DNA of 32,712 nucleotides from Nostoc sp. LEGE 06077 (GCF_015207705.1 NZ_JADEWI010000074.1:1-32712); one strand, 5' to 3'; positions 23,550 through 32,579 are shown, counted from the first letter of the stretch. Numbers and translations are program-made. The notes: generated by a model not told the origin, from the letters alone.

Positions 23550-24836
23550 ATGACGCTTGATAATAACCAAGGGCTTACCTATAAAAACTCCCAATCTGTG
23601 GGACAGTCAGGATTTTCACTGGCAGTGAACTCAAATAATCCCTTTAATCATTCTGGGCTGAACTTCGCTCAAGGCCAAGACAGTAAAAAAATATCAGTAG
23701 AAAACAGCCGCATTGGCGAGATTGTTCCAGGTAGAGTCGCCAACATCAAAGTAATTGGTGTTGGTGGTGGTGGTGGCAATGCCGTGAACCGCATGATCGA
23801 ATCTGATGTGAGTGGCGTGGAGTTTTGGTCAATTAATACTGATGCTCAAGCTTTGACTCTAGCTGGAGCGCCAAGTCGGCTGCAAATTGGGCAAAAATTA
23901 ACCCGTGGTTTGGGTGCAGGAGGTAATCCGGCAATTGGTCAAAAGGCAGCGGAAGAATCACGCGATGAAATTGCCACAGCTTTAGAAGGTGCTGATTTAG
24001 TCTTCATCACTGCTGGAATGGGAGGCGGAACTGGAACAGGTGCGGCTCCGATAGTTGCAGAAGTAGCCAAAGAAATGGGCGCTCTGACAGTTGGTGTGGT
24101 AACACGTCCCTTTGTCTTTGAAGGTCGCCGCCGTACTAGCCAAGCAGAACAAGGCATTGAAGGACTGAAAAGTCGGGTAGATACACTGATTATCATCCCC
24201 AACAACAAACTATTAGAAGTGATCCCCGAACAGACACCTGTACAGGAAGCTTTTCGCTATGCAGATGATGTGCTGCGTCAAGGGGTACAAGGAATTTCTG
24301 ACATCATCACCATCCCTGGTTTAGTCAACGTTGACTTTGCAGATGTGCGAGCCGTGATGGCAGATGCGGGATCAGCACTGATGGGGATCGGGATTAGCTC
24401 AGGAAAATCACGCGCTAGGGAAGCAGCGATCGCCGCGATTTCTTCACCTTTACTAGAATCTTCCATTGAAGGAGCCAGAGGAGTAGTCTTTAACATTACT
24501 GGTGGTAGCGACTTAACTTTGCATGAAGTGAACGCAGCCGCAGAAACAATTTATGAGGTAGTTGATCCCAACGCCAATATTATTTTTGGCGCAGTAATTG
24601 ATGACCGACTACAAGGTGAAGTCAGAATTACTGTGATTGCGACTGGGTTCACAGGTGAAGGCCCAACAGCACCACCACAAAATGCCAGCAACCCGCGTGT
24701 AGCACCGACACAAAAAAAACCAGCCTCCCAATCACCAACAGCTAATCCATCAACACCAGTAGTGGAACCGAAAGAAAAATCAGGTTTAGATATTCCTGAA
24801 TTTCTCCAAAGACGGCGTACTCCACCAGGCAAATGA
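23550..24836 (+). CDS. ftsZ: Cell division protein FtsZ
   Basis: The 428-residue tubulin-like GTPase forms the division Z-ring. A variable N-terminal extension of ~62 residues, typical of filamentous cyanobacteria, precedes the core ([17 protein letters not shown]). The tubulin signature [10 protein letters not shown] lies at 158-167, and the T7 loop with its catalytic acidic residue lies in [12 protein letters not shown]. The C-terminus has a Pro/Ser/Thr/Gln-rich linker and the conserved tail [10 protein letters not shown], which binds FtsA/ZipA-like partners. ATG 23550 lacks an evident Shine-Dalgarno site. A 10-bp palindrome AACTATAGTT near 23485-23494 could be part of the promoter. Confidence 0.99.
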   Translation: MTLDNNQGLTYKNSQSVGQSGFSLAVNSNNPFNHSGLNFAQGQDSKKISVENSRIGEIVPGRVANIKVIGVGGGGGNAVNRMIESDVSGVEFWSINTDAQALTLAGAPSRLQIGQKLTRGLGAGGNPAIGQKAAEESRDEIATALEGADLVFITAGMGGGTGTGAAPIVAEVAKEMGALTVGVVTRPFVFEGRRRTSQAEQGIEGLKSRVDTLIIIPNNKLLEVIPEQTPVQEAFRYADDVLRQGVQGISDIITIPGLVNVDFADVRAVMADAGSALMGIGISSGKSRAREAAIAAISSPLLESSIEGARGVVFNITGGSDLTLHEVNAAAETIYEVVDPNANIIFGAVIDDRLQGEVRITVIATGFTGEGPTAPPQNASNPRVAPTQKKPASQSPTANPSTPVVEPKEKSGLDIPEFLQRRRTPPGK

Positions 24837-25097
24837 TTAATTGTGAATTTGAGATTTTAAATTAAATTTGCAGTTTCAGGTCAGACTGAGTGCTGTATAA
24901 AATTGGCTAATTCCTGAATTCCATGAGGGACAGAAGAAAAATTCTGTTGCCATCCTTAATGTGGCTAATTGATGAAAAACTCGTCCAAGCTACATCCAGA
25001 CTAAATTTATTTAGGCAAGAGTCTTCTGACTTTTATGTCCTAGTTTTGTATTTAGAAAAAATGTTGAGCGGAGTAACAACTTCTTTCTATATAAATT

Positions 25098-25137
25098 GCA
25101 CCTGTCTCAAAAGCTATAAGCCTTAACTGACAGGTGC
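25098..25137. terminator. Hairpin between convergent ftsZ and gshB
   Basis: GCACCTGTC (25098-25106) and GACAGGTGC (25129-25137) form a perfect 9-bp stem with a 22-base loop, between two genes that face each other. There is no T-tract, so it is at most a weak or factor-assisted terminator. The rest of the gap 24837-25213 shows no gene; a 67-codon frame at 24923-25126 is not credible. Confidence 0.45.
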
Positions 25138-25213
25138 GATCGCTCAAATTATGCGCTTGATTCTAGTAAATCACCAAGGTTGACGTGAAATATTCAAAAT
25201 AATCGCAATTATT

Positions 25214-26188
25214 TTATTTTTTAGCTTGTAGACTTTGTTCCACCCATTGAATTACCTGATGACCTAAACGAGTACCACTCAGTCTATCTATTTCCCGAAT
25301 TCCTGTGGGACTGGTGACATTAACTTCCGTCAGGTAGCCACCAATCACATCAATACCCACAAAAATTAAGCCATCTTGGCGTAATTTTGCAGCTAGTCGA
25401 GTACAAATTTCATGTTCTCTGGGAGTAATTTCCGTTTCAGCAACTGTACCACCAGCCGCCATATTATTGCGAAAATCACTGCCACTAGAAAGACGATTTA
25501 AAGCACCAATCGGTTCACCATGAAGTAAGATGATCCGCTTATCTCCCTCTTTAGCCTCTGGGAGATAGGTTTGTACCATCACCGGTAATCGACCTTGATA
25601 GGTGCTGAGTTCGACTATGGAGTTAAAATTGCGATCGCCTGCTTGTAAAAATAAAATCCCTTCCCCAGCTTTGTTACCCAGTGGCTTGAGAACAGTTGCG
25701 CCTTTGGCTTCCACAAATTGGCGGATAAACTGCTTATCGGCACTGACAATAGTTTCTGGAATTACTTCACTAAATTGGAGGGCATACATTTTTTCGTTTG
25801 CCATCCTGATACCATCGGGATTGTTAATCACCAGAGTTTTATTTTGGTCAACGTAATCCAGAATGTAAGTAGCAAACAGGTAAGAGTCGTTTACTGGTGG
25901 ATCTGTCCGCATAAATACGGCATCCATTGTTTCCAGATTTATCAAGGAGCTATCGCTCAACTTATACCAAGGATTCGCCGCTACCCAACGTCCTTCGACT
26001 AACTGTATCGGTACTAGCTCAACCTGTTGTAAAATCGCCCAAGCTTTACCTTCTAGCACACTCAGCCAGTTTGCTTGAGTTATCCAGATTTCATGCCCTA
26101 AAATTTGTGCTGCTTCCATCAGAGCAACACTGGTATCATGACACGGGTCAAGCTGATGGATGGGATCAATAATAAAAGCCAGTTTCAC
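25214..26188 (-). CDS. gshB: Glutathione synthetase
   Basis: The 324-residue ATP-grasp enzyme joins gamma-glutamylcysteine and glycine to make glutathione in the cytoplasm. The prokaryotic GshB pattern is clear: N-terminal KLAFIIDPIHQLDPCHDTS, MRTDPPVNDSYLFATYILD, KPLGNKAGEGILFL, and the ATP/Mg-binding C-terminal region DKRIILLHGEPIGALNR and GIDVIGGYLTEVNVTSPTGI. Length is normal. The start is a GTG at 26188. The glutaredoxin gene lies 119 bases upstream on the same strand, so both may form a glutathione operon. Confidence 0.97.
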   Translation of the reverse strand: MKLAFIIDPIHQLDPCHDTSVALMEAAQILGHEIWITQANWLSVLEGKAWAILQQVELVPIQLVEGRWVAANPWYKLSDSSLINLETMDAVFMRTDPPVNDSYLFATYILDYVDQNKTLVINNPDGIRMANEKMYALQFSEVIPETIVSADKQFIRQFVEAKGATVLKPLGNKAGEGILFLQAGDRNFNSIVELSTYQGRLPVMVQTYLPEAKEGDKRIILLHGEPIGALNRLSSGSDFRNNMAAGGTVAETEITPREHEICTRLAAKLRQDGLIFVGIDVIGGYLTEVNVTSPTGIREIDRLSGTRLGHQVIQWVEQSLQAKK

Positions 26189-26307
26189 GCTGTTTGCCTC
26201 AATCGCCAGGAAATTCTAAGTTCTTCAATTTAGATTAACTCCTGATGATTGAACTGACTCACAAACCTTGTCAGTAGAAAATAGAGTAATTTCAATATTT
26301 ACTCACC

Positions 26308-26580
26308 TTACACATTACTGTCAGCAGCTAATAAGTCATCAAGTTTGCCTTGTCGGTCTAATGCGTGGATATCATCACAACCACCAACATGGTCATCATT
26401 GATAAAAATTTGTGGTACAGAACGTCTACCGTTTGCTCTTTGAGCCATTTTCTCTCGTGCTACTTCATCACCATCAACACTGTATTCGATAAAGTCAACA
26501 CCCTTATTGGTCAACAAATTTTTGGCACGGATGCAAAATGGGCAAGCCCTCCAAGTGTAAATTTCTACCTTAGCAGTCAT
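26308..26580 (-). CDS. grxC: Glutaredoxin 3 (GrxC type)
   Basis: The 90-residue thioredoxin-fold oxidoreductase has a dithiol active site CPFC at residues 13-16, the cis-proline loop RRSVPQIFIND and the glutathione-binding GGCDDIHAL. It uses glutathione to reduce protein disulfides and mixed disulfides. The gene lies directly upstream of gshB on the same strand, so supply and use of glutathione may be expressed together. ATG 26580 is preceded by GAGGATATT. Confidence 0.95.
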   Translation of the reverse strand: MTAKVEIYTWRACPFCIRAKNLLTNKGVDFIEYSVDGDEVAREKMAQRANGRRSVPQIFINDDHVGGCDDIHALDRQGKLDDLLAADSNV

Positions 26581-26788
26581 AATATCCTCTATTTTGTTTT
26601 ATACTTCTCAATTCTAAAACCTCGTTATCCGTTCTAGCTGCTTTAAGCTTGTTTGTCGCCCAAAAATCAATCTGCATAAATTTTAGGGCTTGTACATCAA
26701 GGAATTATTGCTCAAAAAAATTGGGCAAGAAGTGTTTATCTACTTCTCAACCCATATCTAAATTAATATGAGAACTCAAAAGTCCTAT

Positions 26789-27847
26789 TTAGGCTGGCAA
26801 GTTATCTTGTTGATTTTTTCTCTTCAGTCTTATAGTACTCAGACCAAATAAGCTTAAAGCTATAAGTGTGCTAGGTTCAGGGACTTTTTTAGGTTTAGGC
26901 AGGGAAGTAGATGGTTGATAGTAAGTTGTAGGAGATGGTGTAGGCGCTGGTGTAGGTGCTGGTGTAGGTGCTGGTGCAGGCGCTGGTGCAGGCGCTGGTG
27001 TAGGCGCGGGTGCAGGCGCTGGTGCAGGTGCTGGTGCAGGCGCGGGTGCAGGCGCTGGTGCAGGCGCTGGTGTAGGTGCTGGTGCAGGCGCGGGTGCAGG
27101 CGCGGGTGCAGGCGCGGGTGTAGGTGCTGGTGCAGGTGCTGGTGCAGGCGCGGGTGCTGGTGCTGGTGCAGGCGCTGGTGTTATTGCTACTGATTTATTT
27201 ACAAACGCTTCACTTCCGCCATTACTAAAGGCTTGAACGTGAAACCCAACACGCAAGTCACTGTTTTTTAGGCTTTTAATGATGTCATCAAATGTGATGT
27301 CGCAGTCTAAATTAAAAAGTACACTAACAAATTCACCAGGGTTTACACCCATTTGTGATACTGGTTGATTAGCCTCAACTGAAAAATCTGAGTTAAACCG
27401 ACCTCCAGGAGCATTATTGCTTCCTGGTAGATTGCCTACCTTATTAGGTATTACAAAGTCTACACCACTACCGCTATCAGTGATTGATGCGATATTTTTT
27501 AACAGGCTTGTAGTTTCATCAAAATAAATTTGGGTGATAGAAGAAGCTTGTTGCCCAAAGTTGTTGAACGTAAATAAAATCTGATCTGACTTACTGCCCT
27601 TAGAAACATCTAAAAATAGTTGACTTTCACCTGTTGCGGCATTAACGGCACTATTACCCGTGATATTTTGAAATCCAAAGCGTACGGTAGATGAGGGTGC
27701 TGGTGCTGGTGCTGGTGCTGGTGCTGGTGCTGGTGCTGGTGATGATTTTGCACTTGCTTGAGGCATTTGCCCAACCATAACTACAGGTAATAATGACAAG
27801 CCACAAGTTATATAACCTATTACTTTGTGTAAATTCATTTGAGCCAC
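26789..27847 (-). CDS. PEP-CTERM anchored exported protein with Pro-Ala repeats
   Basis: The 352-residue exported protein has a Sec signal (VIGYITCGLSLLPVVMVGQM) with cleavage expected near QASA, then a short AP repeat. A beta-rich domain spans ~50-225 (TVRFGFQNITGN, GFHVQAFSNGG). A long (AP)n/TPAP segment covers ~225-305, and the C-terminus is KKVPEPSTLIALSLFGL plus a hydrophobic helix and basic tail. VPEPST followed by helix and RLKRK is the PEP-CTERM sorting signal, cleaved by exosortase and typical of surface or matrix proteins. The Pro-Ala part is probably a stiff, glycosylated stalk. The start is GTG 27847 (AGGAG 11 bases upstream) or ATG 27838; the choice is open. It has no operon partners. 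Confidence 0.88.
   Translation of the reverse strand: MAQMNLHKVIGYITCGLSLLPVVMVGQMPQASAKSSPAPAPAPAPAPAPAPSSTVRFGFQNITGNSAVNAATGESQLFLDVSKGSKSDQILFTFNNFGQQASSITQIYFDETTSLLKNIASITDSGSGVDFVIPNKVGNLPGSNNAPGGRFNSDFSVEANQPVSQMGVNPGEFVSVLFNLDCDITFDDIIKSLKNSDLRVGFHVQAFSNGGSEAFVNKSVAITPAPAPAPAPAPAPAPAPAPTPAPAPAPAPAPAPAPTPAPAPAPAPAPAPAPAPAPAPAPTPAPAPAPAPAPTPAPTPAPTPSPTTYYQPSTSLPKPKKVPEPSTLIALSLFGLSTIRLKRKNQQDNLPA
26935..27180 (-). repeat. Low-complexity 12-bp repeats coding for the Pro-Ala stalk
   Basis: About 245 bases are built almost wholly from GGTGCAGGCGCT-like dodecamers and hexamers (plus-strand reading) with GGTGTA variants, coding alternating Ala-Pro with some Thr-Pro. A shorter run lies at about 27694-27740 in the same gene. 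Length variation by slippage is expected. Confidence 0.9.
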
Positions 27848-28299
27848 TTCTTTAAAACTCCTTTTTGCTTGTAAAAAGCTTCATAAAACAGCATTGCAGC
27901 ATAAAATATCCCTTCAAAATAGAGCTTTCAAGTTATGCCAAACTGAGTTTATAAATTGCTTGTTAGCAGCTAATTTTTTGCAATTTATTATTTAAGCCTT
28001 TGCTATATGACTTAGTTTGTATAACCAAAAATTCTATTGTCTAGGAGGGAGTTCAATCTGGGATGCACTTGATAGCAATCTCTGAAACTTTTTTCTCAGT
28101 GATTAATAAATATAATTTGCCACAATAAATTATCAGTAGTCTATAGTTTGGCGGTATTTTTATAAGAACTTTAATCTCAAGGATAAAAAGAAGATTTTTT
28201 ATGTATTTATCTAGATAGTCTGTATTTATACTGAGGAAATTTATTTAAGTATTTTCTTGCAAGAGATATTTAATTTTAAAGTTTTTCTTTATAAAAATA
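27848..28299. other. Non-coding gap upstream of the PEP-CTERM gene
   Basis: About 450 AT-rich bases with no convincing frame. The region must contain the promoter of the PEP-CTERM gene and ends at the terminator of the oxygenase gene. No repeat or RNA gene is recognised. Confidence 0.5.
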
Positions 28300-28323
28300 A
28301 AAGAGAGGAGATCGCCTCTCTTT
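28300..28323 (-). terminator. Intrinsic terminator of the 2OG-Fe(II) oxygenase gene
   Basis: A perfect 9-bp stem, AAAGAGAGG / CCTCTCTTT, has a 6-base loop. On the minus strand the stem ends in TTT and continues TATTTTTAT. It lies 31 bases after the oxygenase stop. Confidence 0.78.
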
Positions 28324-28353
28324 AAGAGAATTTCAATTACCCACACAGTTACT

Positions 28354-29244
28354 TTAAGATGCTTCTCGGCGTACCCAGCCATTGATAGTAAAACGGCTAT
28401 CGGCAAAGGCTTTAGATGGACACTTCACCGGAAGAACCTCGTGCATATATCGGCTGAGAAAAAATATAATACTGTTATTGCGTGGTTCGATAGTTTTAAA
28501 AGATTCTGCCTTTACATAGAAATTATTTTCAACTTTACTGTCGTATATTAACAATTCTCCTCCCGAAAACCGTTTGGGTTCTCGATTAAAGTAATAAACA
28601 TAAGTTAATTCTCTTGTAGCAGTGTCTGAACTACCATTATCGTTATGAATTTTGTAAAAATTTCCATCATTATGTGATGTCAGTTGGCTTTCAATTTGAG
28701 CTATCGGAAATGAGGAAATTCCCAGCTTACTGATAACATCAGGCATTATATTCTGGATTTTGTTGACAATTAGTTCAGCAAAATCGGGGAATGAGTAAAG
28801 AACCATTGAGCGACGATAATTTTGATCATTAGTAGAAGTACTCGTAGAGACAAAGTTTGACTTGTTAGCTAGTACGTACTTAATGAGTCGCTCATGCTCA
28901 TTAGGTGAGAGAAAATTATCTATTTGTACATAACTAGAATGCAAAATATCATTGGCTACAGGTTGGACATTTTCAGTTTGCTGTATCCAAAGAGGCGGTT
29001 CGGTCACTAAACCAACAAGACTTTCACTAGCAAAGGACAAACCAGAATGTCCTTCATTAATGGGAACTTGAAATAAACAGTGACTCGCAGCTTCTTGTTT
29101 ATAAGCACGAGCCACAATAGTTGTTAACAGACTATGCAGTACAGGATCATCTGGCTTCAAATAAACTGTGTACTGATGTCCTCCGGCTAAAAGAAGCTGA
29201 ACTTTGACTTTTGTCTGTTCTAGTTGTTGGGAGTTTGTTGACAT
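28354..29244 (-). CDS. 2-oxoglutarate/Fe(II)-dependent oxygenase, prolyl-4-hydroxylase-like
   Basis: The 296-residue protein has two parts. Residues 1-~95 form a beta-rich N-terminal module (VKVQLLLAGGHQYTVYLKPD). From ~100 on is a 2OG-Fe(II) dioxygenase core, beginning YVQIDNFLSPNEHERLI. The iron-binding triad is intact: HxD at His200 and Asp202 (YKIHNDNG) and distal His268 (SRYMHEVLPV). A 2-oxoglutarate-binding Arg284 lies in SRFTINGW. The order FSGGELLIYD then MHEV is typical of P4Hc/PKHD hydroxylases. The substrate is unknown; a peptidyl proline is possible. No signal peptide is seen. The neighbouring PEP-CTERM protein is very proline-rich and exported, so a link is only speculative. The gene is monocistronic with its own terminator. 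Confidence 0.88.
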   Translation of the reverse strand: MSTNSQQLEQTKVKVQLLLAGGHQYTVYLKPDDPVLHSLLTTIVARAYKQEAASHCLFQVPINEGHSGLSFASESLVGLVTEPPLWIQQTENVQPVANDILHSSYVQIDNFLSPNEHERLIKYVLANKSNFVSTSTSTNDQNYRRSMVLYSFPDFAELIVNKIQNIMPDVISKLGISSFPIAQIESQLTSHNDGNFYKIHNDNGSSDTATRELTYVYYFNREPKRFSGGELLIYDSKVENNFYVKAESFKTIEPRNNSIIFFLSRYMHEVLPVKCPSKAFADSRFTINGWVRREAS

Positions 29245-29484
29245 AAATCATTAGTGGTAGGATAGTGATCGCAAGAAAGGTTGGCAAAACAAAGTAATGT
29301 AGGCTTTCTGAAAAACATCAGACCAACTTGAAAGTAAAGGAACTCAGCAATAATCTGGATGAAGACTGGAGTAACTTTCTATATCAAATACAAAAATAAA
29401 AATACCTAGTAACTATTGGTTCTAGCACGTTTTTCATCATCATGTCATTCAGGAAATACCACAGTAATTCAATATAGAAAAATG

Positions 29485-29513
29485 AAAGCCGTAGTTATAC
29501 TAACCACGGCTTT
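29485..29513 (-). terminator. Intrinsic terminator of hflX
   Basis: AAAGCCGT (29485-29492) pairs with ACGGCTTT (29506-29513). Past one mismatch, GTT/AAC extends the stem. In the minus sense it is followed by CATTTTTC and lies 33 bases after the hflX stop. The rest of the 300-base gap 29245-29545 shows no gene. Confidence 0.72.
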
Positions 29514-29545
29514 GTGCATCAAATATTCAAAATTTATTTCGGTGT

Positions 29546-31261
29546 TTACTGTGAGTCAACAGCGTATGCAATCAACTGGCTAAGACGCAAACGCAAGGTT
29601 TCTAAGCCTAAACGTTCACTGGCCGAAATGAACACAGCTAAAGGAAACTCTTCTCTAGCTATAGCTAATGTCTCGCTGTCTACTTGATCAATTTTGTTAA
29701 AGGCAACCAACGCAGGGCCAGGAGTCACTGGCATAGCTGCGAGAATTTCTCGCACTGAGCGAATGTGACTTAACCAAGCAGGATGAGACAAATCCACTAA
29801 ATGTAATAAAGCATCAGCTTCTGTGACTTCCTCCAAGGTGGCACGAAAAGCATCCATTAAGGATGTAGGTAATTCGTGAATGAACCCTACAGTATCTGTA
29901 ATGAGAATTTCTTGGGGTTCATTAGTGTCAGCATGAGGAATGACCAAGCGACGTGTAGTCGGGTCAAGGGTAGCAAATAGCTGGTCAGCAGTATAGACTT
30001 CAGCATTAGTCAGGGCATTGAGTGAGGTAGATTTACCCGCGTTGGTATAACCAACCAAAGCCACTGAAGGAATTTCCTGATGTTGCCGTCGTTGCCGTAA
30101 CCGCGAACGATGGGCTTGCAACTGGTCAACTTCTTGTTGCAGTCGAGAAATCCGCCGCTGAATAGCCCGGCGTTCTGTTTCTAGCTTGGTTTCACCAGGG
30201 CCGCGAGTACCTATACCACCACCTAACCGCGACATTGCCTGACCTCTACCAGTCAGTCGCGGCAGCATATATTCTAGCTGTGCCAGTTCTACTTGCAATT
30301 TACCCGCACGGGATTGGGCGCGTTGGGCAAAGATATCTAAAATGACTTCTGTGCGGTCAACTACCCGAACACCAATTTGTGCTTCTAAGTTGCGGACTTG
30401 TGATGGTGAGAGGTCGCGGTCAAAGACGACAAGATTACATCCCAGGGTTTGGGCAGTTAAGGCGACTTCTTGCACCTTACCTTCACCGATGACTGTTTGA
30501 GGATGAATGCGCGATCGCTTTTGTTGTACTGTATGGAGTACATCACCGCCAGCAGTATCTACCAATCGGCCTAATTCCGCTATGGTGTCGTGGAATTGTT
30601 GCGGAGTCAATTGATCTGTCATCACTGCCACAATTAGCACGCGGTCATGATCAGCATCTACTTCTTGGGCGACGAATTCTCGGCGGAATTCGGCTTCCAG
30701 TCCTTCTACTAAGTCGATGAAGTCTTGTTCTGCCAGCATATCCAAGCTCATCGGTGGGGAAATGCTGGAATAGATTGCTGAGTTTTGCGTACCGAGTGCT
30801 GAGTTTTGGGCTGCTACTAGTTGTTTAGTATCAGATACTAAATGAGCTAAATAAGCTTCTTTGACATAACCTGTAGCGCCACCACCGCGTCGGGTAAATC
30901 CTGTGCCAGTAATATTCAACATAACCAACGCGTCTAAGCGTTGCATTGCCATAGCTGTCAGCGCCACCTCATTCGGTGGTTCTGATTTGAGATGGGTGGC
31001 AATACAACGTATACCGCTGAGACGTTCTGCACCATAACGGGGCAGTTCTAGCGGTGGGATTTGTGTCTGACGCGGTGTGCCTACCCCAACACGAATCACT
31101 TGTCCGCGACGGTTGAGATAGGCACACAAAGGTTGATTGATTTCTGAGCTAATGGCTGCCAGACGCTGGGAAAATTCAGGCGTTGTGATGCGATCGCCTG
31201 GTATACGCTGGTGGTACAGCCGCTGTAGTTGTTTCAGCTGGCTGGACTTTAAACCTTGCAA
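29546..31261 (-). CDS. hflX: GTPase HflX with cyanobacterial N-terminal extension
   Basis: The 571-residue HflX is a ribosome-associated GTPase that splits or rescues stalled ribosomes under stress. The GTPase motifs are G1 GYTNAGKST (404-412), G3 DTVGF (456-460), G4 NKID (522-525) and G5-like SAS (~546). The glycine-rich HflX linker SRLGGGIGTRGPGETKLE lies at ~344-361. The ~190-residue N-terminal extension is usual in cyanobacteria and longer than in E. coli. A Gln/Asn/Ser-rich stretch at ~151-165 is encoded by a near-duplicate TGCTGAGTTTTG sequence. The annotated start is a TTG at 31261. Homologues as I recall them start METI, which would correspond to ATA at 31282. A 12-bp palindrome CCAGTTAACTGG lies at 31295-31306. 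Confidence 0.95.
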   Translation of the reverse strand: MQGLKSSQLKQLQRLYHQRIPGDRITTPEFSQRLAAISSEINQPLCAYLNRRGQVIRVGVGTPRQTQIPPLELPRYGAERLSGIRCIATHLKSEPPNEVALTAMAMQRLDALVMLNITGTGFTRRGGGATGYVKEAYLAHLVSDTKQLVAAQNSALGTQNSAIYSSISPPMSLDMLAEQDFIDLVEGLEAEFRREFVAQEVDADHDRVLIVAVMTDQLTPQQFHDTIAELGRLVDTAGGDVLHTVQQKRSRIHPQTVIGEGKVQEVALTAQTLGCNLVVFDRDLSPSQVRNLEAQIGVRVVDRTEVILDIFAQRAQSRAGKLQVELAQLEYMLPRLTGRGQAMSRLGGGIGTRGPGETKLETERRAIQRRISRLQQEVDQLQAHRSRLRQRRQHQEIPSVALVGYTNAGKSTSLNALTNAEVYTADQLFATLDPTTRRLVIPHADTNEPQEILITDTVGFIHELPTSLMDAFRATLEEVTEADALLHLVDLSHPAWLSHIRSVREILAAMPVTPGPALVAFNKIDQVDSETLAIAREEFPLAVFISASERLGLETLRLRLSQLIAYAVDSQ

Positions 31262-31392
31262 ATTTCCGAAGATAGTTTCTATAGGCGTTTATGACCAGTT
31301 AACTGGCCCCCCGAATCCTTCTATTGTCTATTTTACAACAGTGCTAAAGTTGCACGCTCTGTTTTTTGGGGTGTGCGATATGCAGTCAGCTT

Positions 31393-32355
31393 TCAGGATC
31401 TATTTCGCCAATGACTCACGGCTTTTTGCAATTCTCCCGACAGCCAGCTGTCAAATTGCGGATACACAGGTAAACGTGGCACTAATTCCCACCCCACAGG
31501 TTGTAAAACTTCTCTCAATTCTTGTGCCTGAATGTGAGGATAATCGGGATTTACTTCGTCTTTTGGCCCTATTCCCCCTAAATCTCTCGCACCTGCTTCA
31601 ATACAAGCAAGTAACCATTGCTCATCTTTAACTAAATTTGGCGGAATTTGAATTGTAATTTCTGGCGGTAAAATTTGACGTGCCTTGGTAATAAGTTCTG
31701 GTAAATGATGGGGGTCAAATTGTGGCGCGTCAAAGGTTTGCTGATTTCCTGGACTGTGAGGTTGCAAGATCACTTCTTGAATGTGATGGTGGCGTTGATG
31801 AATATTAGATATCGCTTCTAAGGTTGTCTCATAATCATCTGCGGTCTCGCCAATTCCTAAGAGTAAGCCTGTGGTAAAGGGAATTTGCAACTCTCCCGCC
31901 CATTGTAATTGTTGCAGCCTCAATTGTGGGACTTTACTCGGTGCGTGGCGATGCACTGTCATTAATAATGATGGCGTTAACTGCTCCAACATTAAACCCA
32001 TTGAGACATTTACATTTTTTAACTTTTGCATTTCTGCAAAACTCAGTGGACCTGCATTAGTGTGGGGTAAAAAACCCATCACCAAGGCTAATTCACATAA
32101 ATCATAAATCCGCTGAAACCACGCCGGACGCTGTGGTGAATTGGGGTGTACTTCTCCACTGAGGATGAGAATTTCACAGACTTTCTCATTTTGCAGTTTT
32201 TTTAAGATATCTTTGGCTACTGATAAGGTCAGCCAAGGACTTTGACCAGGATCAGTACGAAAGTTGCAATAGGTGCAGCGATTAAAACAATCGTAGGTTG
32301 GAACGATTGTGTATGCAGGGCTATAAGTAACGGTAGAAGAATTGATCACTGGCAT
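31393..32355 (-). CDS. cofG: 7,8-didemethyl-8-hydroxy-5-deazariboflavin synthase subunit CofG
   Basis: The 320-residue radical-SAM enzyme has its [4Fe-4S] cysteines Cys23, Cys27 and Cys30 in YDCFNRCTYCNFR. Other family marks are ILILSGEVHPNSPQRP, TTGLLLGIGETADDYETTL, EVILQPHSPGNQQTF and DLGGIGPKDEVNPDYPH. With CofH it makes the deazaflavin chromophore F0 (8-HDF), an antenna in cyanobacterial photolyases and the precursor of F420. ATG 32355 starts the protein in MPVINSSTVTYSPAYTIVPT. The next minus-strand gene, hflX, starts 131 bases further on, with no obvious functional link. Confidence 0.95.
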   Translation of the reverse strand: MPVINSSTVTYSPAYTIVPTYDCFNRCTYCNFRTDPGQSPWLTLSVAKDILKKLQNEKVCEILILSGEVHPNSPQRPAWFQRIYDLCELALVMGFLPHTNAGPLSFAEMQKLKNVNVSMGLMLEQLTPSLLMTVHRHAPSKVPQLRLQQLQWAGELQIPFTTGLLLGIGETADDYETTLEAISNIHQRHHHIQEVILQPHSPGNQQTFDAPQFDPHHLPELITKARQILPPEITIQIPPNLVKDEQWLLACIEAGARDLGGIGPKDEVNPDYPHIQAQELREVLQPVGWELVPRLPVYPQFDSWLSGELQKAVSHWRNRS

Positions 32356-32494
32356 AGGTATAGAGAAGAGCCTTGAAGAATTGTAAACAATCTAACTTCC
32401 AGAAAAATAATTCACTCAGTAACGCAAAACCTTGATGGGAACTTTGTATCAGAGCTTTCTACAGGGTCAGTTAGAAAATTGTTTCTCAAAACAC

Positions 32495-32548
32495 TTTACA
32501 AAACTCAATAACTTGTTTAATATATGTAACAACAGGTAAAAACACCTG
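32495..32548 (+). promoter_or_regulatory. psbA promoter and leader hairpin
   Basis: TTTACA (32495-32500) and TAATAT (32518-32523) are separated by 17 bases, a good sigma-70-type promoter. Transcription would start near 32530. A small stem CAGGT / ACCTG (32533-32537 and 32544-32548) with a six-base loop would then lie at the very 5' end of the mRNA, a position where psbA leaders often carry stability elements. Confidence 0.65.
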
Positions 32549-32579
32549 CAACATTCATAACAGACGCAATCATAAAAAC

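Noticed and set aside
24923-25126. 67-codon frame after ftsZ
   Set aside because: Short, no ribosome-binding site, overlaps the intergenic hairpin and looks random.
26935-27180. Regular repeats considered as a CRISPR array
   Set aside because: The units are contiguous 12-bp coding repeats without unique spacers.
26915-27193. Plus-strand frame coding Cys/Arg/Trp repeats
   Set aside because: Antisense of the Ala-Pro repeat; composition is a by-product of the 12-bp repeat.
31137-31631. 164-codon plus-strand frame across the cofG-hflX junction
   Set aside because: Antisense to two well-supported genes with conserved motifs.
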